From Acidimicrobiia bacterium (GTDB lineage: Bacteria > Actinomycetota > Acidimicrobiia > Spongiisociales > UBA5794): DNA of 5,007 nucleotides. Positions 1 through 5,007 of this stretch are shown piece by piece; position 1 is the first letter of the stretch, and each line of letters opens with the position of its first letter. The stretch lies in assembly GCA_013003515.1 (NCBI GenBank), contig JABDIW010000350.1, positions 1 through 5,007 of the forward strand, given 5' to 3'. The notes beneath the pieces were generated by a model, which saw only the letters and a list, made by a program, of their open reading frames with translations, was not told the DNA's origin and made no database searches. The position numbers were made by a program, and so were the translations under genes.

Positions 1-2
1 CG

Positions 3-92
3 AAGCCGATCGTCATGGATGGCGTGGTCGAGCAGGTGCTGCCTGCCGATGCAGGGTTCGATCCGGCCGCCTACCTGGAGTACGCCGCCTGA
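3..92 (+). CDS. C-terminal fragment of an unidentified protein
   Basis: An open frame enters from the left edge and gives 29 residues ending in AYLEYAA before a TGA at 90-92. Its codons show the same strong G/C third-position preference as the genes downstream, which supports real coding. I do not recognise the family from this short tail. The hibernation factor gene hpf often precedes secA in Actinomycetota, but this tail lacks the aromatic/basic strand that usually ends long Hpf proteins, so I do not call it that. It lies 55 bp upstream of secA on the same strand and could share a transcript with it. Coding is likely; identity is unknown. Confidence 0.6.
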   Translation, partial: KPIVMDGVVEQVLPADAGFDPAAYLEYAA

Positions 93-112
93 GGCCGCAA
101 AGAGTCGCGGCC
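93..112 (+). terminator. Small GC hairpin right after the upstream stop codon
   Basis: GGCCGC at 93-98 is the exact reverse complement of GCGGCC at 107-112, giving a 6-bp all-GC stem with an 8-nt loop directly after the TGA. No U-tract follows. A second, mutually exclusive small stem, GGCCA (109-113) with TGGCC (117-121), overlaps its right arm. It could be a weak terminator or an mRNA structure in the secA leader. Short GC stems also arise by chance in DNA this GC-rich. Confidence 0.25.
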
Positions 113-139
113 AGATTGGCCAGACCCTCCACTACCATC

Positions 140-144
140 GGAGA
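140..144 (+). promoter_or_regulatory. Ribosome binding site of secA
   Basis: GGAGA lies just upstream of the ATG at 148, leaving a spacer of only 3-4 nt. It supports ATG 148 over the in-frame ATG at 19, which has no such site and lies inside the upstream gene. Confidence 0.6.
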
Positions 145-147
145 CCC

Positions 148-2811
148 ATGTCCATCTTCAGCAAAGTCCTGCGCGCAGGCGAGGGCAAGGCGCTGAAGGA
201 ACTCCAGGCTCTGGTCGACCGGGTCAACGACCTCGAATCCGAGATCGAAGCGCTCAACGACGCCGACCTGAAGGCCAAGACCACCGAGTTCCGCAAGCGT
301 CTCGCCGACGGCCAGACTCTCGACGACATCGAGCCCGAAGCGTTCGCCGTCGTGCGGTCGGCCTCGCGCCGCGTTCTCCACCAGCGACCCTATGACGTCC
401 AGGTCATCGGCGCCGGCGCCCTCCATCGGGGGATGATCGCCGAGATGCGCACCGGCGAGGGGAAGACGTTGGCGGCAACCATGCCGTCGTACCTCAACGG
501 GTTGTCGGGTGGCGGCGTGCACATCGTGACGGTCAACGACTACCTGGCCAAGCGTGACGCCGAGTGGATGGGCAACATCCACCGGTTCCTCGGTCTCGAG
601 GTCGGGCTCATCCAGGCCAACCAGACGCCGGCCGAACGTCGGCCTCAGTACGCGGCCGACGTCACGTATGGCACGAACAACGAGTTCGGCTTCGACTATC
701 TGCGCGACAACATGGCGATGCGGCCCGAGGACATGGTCCAGAGCGGCCACTCCTATGCCATCGTCGACGAGGTCGACTCGATCCTGGTCGACGAGGCCCG
801 GACCCCCCTCATCATCTCGGGCCGGGTAGGCGAGACCGGCAAGTGGTATCGGGACTTCGCTCGCATCACCAGCCGACTCGTGCCCGATGTCCATTACGAG
901 GTGGATGAGAAGAAGCGCCAGGTGTTCACGACAGAGGCCGGCGTGACCCGGGTCGAGGAGATCCTGGGCGTGGAGAACATGTACGACCATGCCAACGTCG
1001 ATCTCATTCACCACCTCGATGTCGCCCTGAAGGCTCTCACCCTCTACGAGCGTGACGTCGACTACCTGCTCGCCAACGGCGAAGTGAGGATCGTCGACGA
1101 GTTCACCGGCCGGGTGCTCGAGGGGCGCCGCTATTCCGAGGGCCTTCACCAGGCGATCGAGGCGAAAGAAGGGGTGAAGATCAAAGAAGAGAACCAGACC
1201 CTGGCCACGATCACCCTCCAGAACTACTTCCGGATGTACGACAAGCTCGCCGGCATGACGGGTACCGCCAAGACCGAGGCCGGGGAGTTCGCCGAGATCT
1301 ACGGTCTCCAGGTCGTCGAGGTGCCGACGAACAAGCCGGTGATCCGCATGGACCAGGCAGACAGCGTGTACGTCAACGAGGACGCCAAGTACAACGCTGT
1401 GGCCGAGGACCTCGTGCAGCGCCACCAGCTCGGCCAGCCGGTCCTGGTGGGCACCGTGTCCATCGAGAAATCGGAGCGGCTCTCGAACCTGTTGCGCAAA
1501 CGCGGGGTTCCCCACGAGGTGCTCAACGCCAAACAGCACGAACGAGAAGCCGCCATCGTTGCTCTGGCCGGCAGACTCAAAGCGGTGACGGTGGCCACCA
1601 ACATGGCTGGTCGCGGTGTCGACATCCAGCTCGGCGGCAACCCCGAAGCCCTCGCCAAGAGCGAGGTGGCCAAGAAGGGCATCAAGGAAGGCGACGCCGA
1701 GTACGACGAGGCCCTCGAGAAGGCCATGGTCGACCTCGCCCCCCAGATCGAGCGTGAGCGTCAGCAGGTGCTCGACCTCGGCGGGCTGTATGTGCTCGCC
1801 ACGGAACGGCACGAGTCACGGCGGATCGACAATCAGCTGCGAGGCCGGTCCGGACGCCAGGGCGATCCCGGCGAATCGAGGTTCTACCTGTCGCTCGAGG
1901 ACGATCTGATGCGCCGTTTCCAGTCGGACCGGGTGAAGTCGATCATGGAGCGGCTCCGCATCCCCGACGACGTGCCCATCGAGCACAAGATGGTGAGCAA
2001 GTCCATCGAGCGGTCTCAAACCCAGGTGGAGGCCATCAACTTCGAAACCCGGAAGAACGTCCTGAAGTACGACGAGGTGATGAACACCCAGCGCGAGATC
2101 ATCTATCGCTGGAGGAACCAGGTTCTCCTCGGTGAGGACTCAGAAACGGCGTCCCTGGTCTCAGGGTGGCGCGACGAGGTCGTGGAGGCCGAAGTCCTCG
2201 CCATGACCGACCTCTCCACCGATCCCCACGAATGGGATTGGGAAGAGTTGGATCATCGGATGAAGACGCTGTACGACACCGAGCTGGGCCGGGACTCGTT
2301 CGAGAGGCCCGACCTGCTGGATCCGGACGACGTCGTCGAGCGCTTTGTCGCCGAAGCGGGGTCGATGTATGAGGCGCGTGAGGCGGAGATCGGCACCGAG
2401 ACTGTCCGGCAGTTGGAGCGGACGGTGGTCTTGTCGATCATCGACAACAAGTGGCGCGAGCACCTTGCCGAGATGGACTATCTCCGCGCCGGCATCGGAC
2501 TGCGAGCCATGGGCCAGCGCGATCCGCTCGTCGAGTATCAGAGGGAGGGGTTCGATCTCTTCTCGGCTCTCGTCGACTCCGTGAAACACGACGCCCTCCG
2601 CTACATGTATCACGTCAACGTCGTGAAGGAGCCCGTTGCGCCGCAACGCGCGACGATGATCCAGACCAACACCGACGGGACGACAGACCGGCAGGTGAAG
2701 GTCGGCGCCAAGGTGGGCCGCAACGCCCCGTGCCCCTGCGGATCGGGCAAGAAGTTCAAGAAGTGCCACGGTGCTCCCGGGGCCAAGCCCGTCGAGGCCG
2801 CTGAGGCCTAG
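148..2811 (+). CDS. secA: Preprotein translocase ATPase subunit SecA
   Basis: SecA is the cytosolic and membrane-associated motor that uses ATP to push unfolded preproteins through SecYEG. The 887-aa product has the full set of SecA signatures. These are Walker A MRTGEGKT at 100-107 (Lys106), GTNNEFGFDYLRDN at 175-188, Walker B DEVD at 207-210 and MTGT at 370-373. ATNMAGRGVDIQLGG starts at 483, and the arginine-finger stretch QLRGRSGRQGD covers 563-573. The helical scaffold motif WREHL starts at Trp769. The C-terminus carries a zinc-binding tail, CPCGSGKKFKKCH (Cys862, Cys864, Cys873, His874), which in other SecAs contacts ribosomes or SecB. Length is near the usual 840-950 aa. The start at 148 is chosen because the N-terminus MSIFSKVLRAGEGK matches actinobacterial SecA and a GGAG precedes it. 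At 491 there is Val where E. coli SecA has Thr; the ATPase residues look intact. The actinobacterial paralogue SecA2 usually lacks the zinc tail, so this is the canonical SecA1 type. Stop is UAG. Confidence 0.98.
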   Translation: MSIFSKVLRAGEGKALKELQALVDRVNDLESEIEALNDADLKAKTTEFRKRLADGQTLDDIEPEAFAVVRSASRRVLHQRPYDVQVIGAGALHRGMIAEMRTGEGKTLAATMPSYLNGLSGGGVHIVTVNDYLAKRDAEWMGNIHRFLGLEVGLIQANQTPAERRPQYAADVTYGTNNEFGFDYLRDNMAMRPEDMVQSGHSYAIVDEVDSILVDEARTPLIISGRVGETGKWYRDFARITSRLVPDVHYEVDEKKRQVFTTEAGVTRVEEILGVENMYDHANVDLIHHLDVALKALTLYERDVDYLLANGEVRIVDEFTGRVLEGRRYSEGLHQAIEAKEGVKIKEENQTLATITLQNYFRMYDKLAGMTGTAKTEAGEFAEIYGLQVVEVPTNKPVIRMDQADSVYVNEDAKYNAVAEDLVQRHQLGQPVLVGTVSIEKSERLSNLLRKRGVPHEVLNAKQHEREAAIVALAGRLKAVTVATNMAGRGVDIQLGGNPEALAKSEVAKKGIKEGDAEYDEALEKAMVDLAPQIERERQQVLDLGGLYVLATERHESRRIDNQLRGRSGRQGDPGESRFYLSLEDDLMRRFQSDRVKSIMERLRIPDDVPIEHKMVSKSIERSQTQVEAINFETRKNVLKYDEVMNTQREIIYRWRNQVLLGEDSETASLVSGWRDEVVEAEVLAMTDLSTDPHEWDWEELDHRMKTLYDTELGRDSFERPDLLDPDDVVERFVAEAGSMYEAREAEIGTETVRQLERTVVLSIIDNKWREHLAEMDYLRAGIGLRAMGQRDPLVEYQREGFDLFSALVDSVKHDALRYMYHVNVVKEPVAPQRATMIQTNTDGTTDRQVKVGAKVGRNAPCPCGSGKKFKKCHGAPGAKPVEAAEA

Positions 2812-2822
2812 CCCGGTGCGGC

Positions 2823-2828
2823 TAGCTT
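2823..2828 (+). promoter_or_regulatory. Possible -10 box for a leaderless prfB transcript
   Basis: TAGCTT fits the TANNNT -10 pattern. Its last base is 7 nt before the GTG at 2836, the spacing expected if transcription begins at the start codon itself. No Shine-Dalgarno sequence is visible in the 24-bp gap after secA. I see no convincing -35 element. This is inference from spacing only; readthrough from secA is an alternative source of the mRNA. Confidence 0.4.
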
Positions 2829-2835
2829 CTGGCCC

Positions 2836-3946
2836 GTGAACGACGTCGATCCCCGCGCCCTCCTCAAGGAGCTCCGTTTGCGGCTCGACGACGCCCGGAG
2901 GTTCCTTTGACGTCGAGGCACGCACCGCCGAGCTCGATGAGCTGAGGGAGCTCGCCTCGGCTCCCGACCTGTGGGATGACCAGGATCGCGCCCTCGAGAT
3001 CACCCGCAAGCTCGCCAGAGGCGAGCAGATCGTCACCCAGGTCGAGACGCTGACGATGTCTCTCGATGACGCCGAGGTTCTCCTCGAGCTGGTCGAGGAG
3101 GAGGACGACGCGGAAGCACGTCGGGATGTCATCGCCGAGATGGAAGAGACCGAGTCGGTGCTCAAGGCGTTGGAACGCGAGACCCTGTTCTTCGGCGACT
3201 ACGACGACCGCACGGCCATCGTGTCGATCCATGCCGGCGCCGGAGGTGTGGACGCCCAGGACTGGGCCGAGATGCTGCTGCGCATGTACGTGCGATGGTT
3301 GGAGCGCAGCTCCATGTCCTTCGAGATCGACGAGATCCTCCCCGGGGACGAGGCAGGCATCAAGTCGGCGACGCTGACGGTGCGCGGAGACCACGCCTAC
3401 GGGTTGTTCGAGAGCGAGCGCGGCGTCCATCGTCTCGTGAGGATCTCGCCGTTCGACGCCAACGCTCGCCGCCACACGTCCTTTGCCGGTGTCGATGTCA
3501 TCCCGGAGGTCGAGGTCAACGAGGTCGAGATCAACCAGGAGGACCTGAAGATCGACACGTTCCGTTCGTCAGGAGCCGGTGGCCAGCACGTCAACGTCAC
3601 CGACAGCGCGGTCCGGATCACTCATCTCCCCACCGGCACCGTCGTGTCGTGTCAGGCGGAGCGGTCGCAAATGCAGAACAAGGCCCGGGCCATGGTGTTG
3701 CTGGCGGCTCGTCTCGCCGAGCTGGCCCGGCAAGATCAGCTGGCGAAGGTCGATGCCATCCGCGGGGAGCAGACCGAGGCGGGGTGGGGGCGTCAGATCC
3801 GCAGCTACGTCCTTCAGCCCTATCAGATGGTCAAGGATCTCCGCACCGGCGCCGAGATCGGCAACGTCCAGGGTGTCCTCGACGGCGACATCGACCGCCT
3901 GATCGACGAATACCTCATCTGGAGACGGACCGAGCAGGGGACCTAG
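2836..3946 (+). CDS. prfB: Peptide chain release factor 2 (RF2), made by programmed +1 frameshifting
   Basis: RF2 recognises UGA and UAA in the ribosomal A site and triggers peptide release. The gene is in two frames: 24 codons from GTG 2836 to CTT 2905-2907, then an in-frame TGA at 2908-2910. Skipping T2908 continues with GAC 2909-2911 for 345 more codons to the TAG at 3944-3946, for 369 aa in total (E. coli RF2 has 365). The N-terminal part is a charged helical domain. The stop-codon-reading tripeptide SPF is at 204-206 within RISPFDANARRHTSF. The catalytic GGQ is at 248-250 within SSGAGGQHVN. SPF rather than PxT separates it from RF1. The position matching Thr246 of E. coli K-12 RF2 is Ser. 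GTG 2836 is the only plausible start: the zero frame is closed upstream by the secA stop, which is in the same frame. Annotating only the second frame (from ATG 3056) would lose about 73 residues. Its own final stop is UAG, which RF2 does not read. Confidence 0.97.
2897..2911 (+). promoter_or_regulatory. RF2 programmed +1 frameshift site
   Basis: GGAGG at 2897-2901 is an internal Shine-Dalgarno sequence placed 3 nt before the slippery CTT codon. CTT is followed by TGA and then C. The arrangement SD, three bases, CTT TGA C matches the classic E. coli prfB site in order and spacing, with GGAGG and TTC in place of its AGGGGG and TAT. In the known mechanism, low RF2 makes the ribosome pause at UGA, and the tRNA on CUU slips to UUU so that GAC is read next. 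High RF2 causes release after 24 residues. The site therefore acts as an autoregulatory sensor. Confidence 0.96.
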
Positions 3947-3988
3947 CTACCGGCTACCGGCTACCGGCTACCGGCGACTGGCAGCTGG
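3947..3988 (+). repeat. Heptanucleotide tandem repeat directly after the prfB stop
   Basis: Four perfect copies of CTACCGG lie at 3947-3953, 3954-3960, 3961-3967 and 3968-3974. Two diverged units in the same 7-bp phase follow: CGACTGG (3975-3981) and CAGCTGG (3982-3988). In a shifted reading the last part is CTGGCAG twice (3978-3991). It starts at the first base after the stop codon and shows no sign of being translated. It looks like a short tandem array that expanded by slippage and decays at its right end. Any function is unknown. Confidence 0.9.
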
Positions 3989-3993
3989 CAGCC

Positions 3994-4027
3994 TCGGGTA
4001 ATCCTGTCTTGAGACGGGATTACCCGA
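3994..4027 (+). terminator. 34-nt near-perfect palindrome, likely prfB terminator or an operator
   Basis: TCGGGTAATCC (3994-4004) pairs exactly with GGATTACCCGA (4017-4027). The inner bases GTCT (4006-4009) and AGAC (4012-4015) also pair. Only a T/G wobble (4005/4016) and a two-base centre (TG) break symmetry, so as RNA this is about a 16-bp hairpin. There is no U-tract after it, so it is not a classic intrinsic terminator, although actinobacterial terminators often lack one. Its near symmetry and its place just upstream of the possible ftsE promoter also fit a protein-binding operator. The inverted repeat is certain; its function is not. Confidence 0.55.
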
Positions 4028-4033
4028 ACTCAC

Positions 4034-4042
4034 TGGTATCGT
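4034..4042 (+). promoter_or_regulatory. Possible extended -10 promoter for ftsE
   Basis: TGGTATCGT reads as an extended -10 (TG, one base, then TATCGT, a TANNNT hexamer). The nearest -35-like TTGAGA at 4009-4014 sits 22 bp away, too far for normal spacing and inside the palindrome, so the extended -10 would have to suffice. The predicted RNA would begin near 4049, leaving a leader of roughly 45 nt before the ATG at 4095. Weak motif evidence, strengthened by lying in the only long gap of the window. Confidence 0.35.
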
Positions 4043-4077
4043 GCCGGACGGCGGGCGGTAGGGGACTCACGATCGAC

Positions 4078-4081
4078 AGGA
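4078..4081 (+). promoter_or_regulatory. Weak, distant ribosome binding site of ftsE
   Basis: AGGA is the best Shine-Dalgarno match before ATG 4095, but its 13-nt spacer is longer than usual. No alternative in-frame start exists nearby: a GTG at 4041 runs into TAG within seven codons. The start is kept because MIRLQSVTKVY is a normal FtsE N-terminus. Confidence 0.35.
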
Positions 4082-4094
4082 CTCGCCGCTACCC

Positions 4095-4928
4095 ATGATT
4101 CGACTTCAATCAGTCACCAAGGTCTACGACGGCGGAGTCGTCGCGCTCAAGGACGTCACGGTCGACGTCCCCAAGGGCGAATTCGTCTTCCTCGTCGGCC
4201 CATCAGGATCAGGGAAATCGACCCTCATCCGCCTGATGATGCGCGAAGAGAAGCCCACCGTTGGCGAGATCTGGGTGGCCGGCAAGCACGCTTCGGACCT
4301 CCCTTCGTGGAAGGTCCCTCACCTCCGTCGCTCGATTGGCACCGTGTTCCAGGACTTCAAGCTCCTCCCCAACAAGACCGTGCACGAGAACGTCGCCTTT
4401 GCCCTCGAGGTCACGGGGCGGCCGCGCAGCGTCGTCCGTAGCCAGGTGCCGCAGGTTCTCAAGCTGGTCGGGCTCGCCGCCAAATCCGATCGCTACCCCC
4501 GTCAGCTGTCCGGTGGCGAACAGCAGAGAGTGTCGGTGGCCCGTGCGTTCGTGAACCGCCCTCTGATCCTGCTCGCCGACGAGCCGACAGGGAACCTCGA
4601 TCCGGCGACGTCGGTGGGGATCATGCGCATCCTCGACCGCATCAACCGCACCGGAACGACCGTCGTGATGGCCACGCATGACCATGCCATCGTCGACGCC
4701 ATGCAGCGTCGTGTAGTCGAGCTCGACCGGGGCCGGATCGTCCGTGACCAGGCTCGCGGTGTGTACGAAGCCGCCCGCCCCGCCCGTCCCGGGCGCCCCC
4801 AGACCCCCGCCCCCGCTGCCCCCGCCCCGGCCAAGGACGCCGAGCCCCCGGCTCCTGCCGAGGTCGAGCCCGATCCAGTCGAGGTCGAGTCGGGACCTGG
4901 CGACGGCACCGACCAGGGAGACGTGTGA
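4095..4928 (+). CDS. ftsE: Cell division ATP-binding protein FtsE with an extended C-terminal tail
   Basis: FtsE is the cytoplasmic ABC ATPase that pairs with the membrane protein FtsX at the division site, where ATP turnover controls peptidoglycan hydrolases outside the membrane. All nucleotide-binding motifs are present. Walker A is GPSGSGKST at 35-43 (Lys41, as in E. coli FtsE), and the Q-loop Gln is 86 in VFQDFKLLP. The signature LSGGEQQRVSVARA starts at 138, Walker B is LLADEP with Asp162 and Glu163, and the switch His is 195 in ATHDH. The core ends near residue 225 with GRIVRDQARGVYE, where FtsE proteins of about 220-230 aa normally stop. Here about 52 further residues follow (226-277), first Arg/Pro/Ala-rich and then acidic, with no predicted fold visible. 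The next gene being ftsX supports the identity over other MacB/LolD-like ABC ATPases. Confidence 0.96.
   Translation: MIRLQSVTKVYDGGVVALKDVTVDVPKGEFVFLVGPSGSGKSTLIRLMMREEKPTVGEIWVAGKHASDLPSWKVPHLRRSIGTVFQDFKLLPNKTVHENVAFALEVTGRPRSVVRSQVPQVLKLVGLAAKSDRYPRQLSGGEQQRVSVARAFVNRPLILLADEPTGNLDPATSVGIMRILDRINRTGTTVVMATHDHAIVDAMQRRVVELDRGRIVRDQARGVYEAARPARPGRPQTPAPAAPAPAKDAEPPAPAEVEPDPVEVESGPGDGTDQGDV
4774..4849 (+). other. C-rich tract in ftsE (G-quadruplex-forming potential on the - strand)
   Basis: Ten runs of three to five C occur here, for example at 4796-4800, 4804-4808, 4810-4814, 4819-4823 and 4825-4828, most separated by 1-5 bases. The - strand thus has closely spaced G-runs of the kind that can form a G-quadruplex, on the template strand of ftsE. 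The tract encodes the Pro/Ala tail through CCC and GCC codons, so amino-acid composition plus GC-bias may explain it fully. Confidence 0.5.
4916..4920 (+). promoter_or_regulatory. Ribosome binding site of ftsX
   Basis: GGGAG sits inside the end of ftsE with a 7-nt spacer to ATG 4928. It is a well-placed site that supports both the ftsX start and separate initiation despite the overlap with ftsE. Confidence 0.75.
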
Positions 4929-5007
4929 TGCGGATTCAGTACGCACTGCGCGAGGCGCTGCGCAACATCGCCAGGAACCCCCTGGTGGTCCTCGGCGCCA
5001 TCCTCGC
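4928..5007 (+). CDS. ftsX: Cell division protein FtsX, N-terminal fragment
   Basis: The first 26 codons are in the window and the gene continues past the right edge. The product begins MRIQYALREALRNIARNP and then turns hydrophobic (LVVLGAILA). This is the usual FtsX layout of a short basic cytoplasmic segment leading into transmembrane helix 1. FtsX is the membrane partner of FtsE that passes its ATPase state to cell-wall hydrolases. The ATG shares one base with the ftsE stop (TGATG), a coupling arrangement typical of proteins made in equal amounts. Identity rests partly on this position directly after ftsE. In many Actinomycetota smpB comes next. Confidence 0.88.
   Translation, partial: MRIQYALREALRNIARNPLVVLGAIL

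Noticed and set aside
133..138. TACCAT as a -10 box for secA
   Set aside because: It fits TANNNT, but there is no -35 at a proper distance, and it overlaps the region of the secA ribosome binding site; not better than chance.
19..147. In-frame N-terminal extension of SecA from ATG 19
   Set aside because: It overlaps the end of the upstream gene, has no ribosome binding site and adds sequence unlike SecA; ATG 148 has GGAG and a family-typical N-terminus.
13..1812. 599-aa open frame on the - strand opposite secA
   Set aside because: It lies wholly antisense to an unmistakable secA. Long antisense frames are expected in GC-rich genes with G/C third positions, and the translation shows no recognisable domain.
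2836..2910. prfB as a pseudogene broken by a premature TGA
   Set aside because: The TGA sits in a full recoding site (SD, CTT TGA C) at the same position as in known prfB genes, so it is regulatory rather than damage.
2161..3165. 334-aa open frame on the - strand across the secA-prfB junction
   Set aside because: It spans the ends of two well-supported + strand genes and starts with low-complexity Ser/Arg stretches typical of a shadow frame.
3056..3946. prfB annotated as a 296-aa gene starting at ATG 3056
   Set aside because: The reading frame continues upstream to the frameshift site with RF2-like sequence, so this start would remove about 73 real residues.
3295..4098. 267-aa + strand open frame running through the repeat region into ftsE
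   Set aside because: It is an alternate frame of prfB that stays open through the 7-bp repeats and palindrome; it has no domain and only overlaps real genes.

Overview
The window is a compact run of co-directional, conserved housekeeping genes on the + strand. The order is: the end of an unidentified gene, secA, prfB (peptide chain release factor 2), ftsE and the start of ftsX. DNA is very GC-rich, with codon third positions mostly G or C. SecA has the actinobacterial style of N-terminus plus a C-terminal zinc-binding tail, and the secA-prfB-ftsE-ftsX order fits Actinomycetota. A deep lineage such as Acidimicrobiia is my guess. The class-level assignment is inference, since there is no rRNA or other marker here.

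Layout: positions 3-92 hold the last 29 codons of an upstream gene, followed by a 55-bp gap with a small GC hairpin and the secA ribosome binding site. secA fills 148-2811 (887 aa). After 24 bp comes prfB, starting at GTG 2836. It must be read through an in-frame UGA by a programmed +1 frameshift at 2905-2911, and it ends at 3946. The only real intergenic region (3947-4094, 148 bp) carries an array of 7-bp tandem repeats, a 34-nt near-perfect palindrome and a possible extended -10 promoter for ftsE. ftsE (4095-4928) has an unusual acidic, Pro/Ala-rich C-terminal tail. It overlaps ftsX by one base, and ftsX runs off the window end.

How the genes work together: SecA is the ATPase that drives preproteins through SecYEG. 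RF2 terminates translation at UGA/UAA and controls its own level through the frameshift. FtsE and FtsX form an ABC-type complex at the divisome that controls cell-wall hydrolases. The link is shared core cell-envelope growth and translation rather than one pathway. I see no mobile element, CRISPR array, tRNA/rRNA, defence system or novel gene cluster. The points worth a second look are the RF2 recoding site, a possible leaderless start for prfB, the repeat/palindrome module before ftsE, and the FtsE tail with its C-rich DNA.
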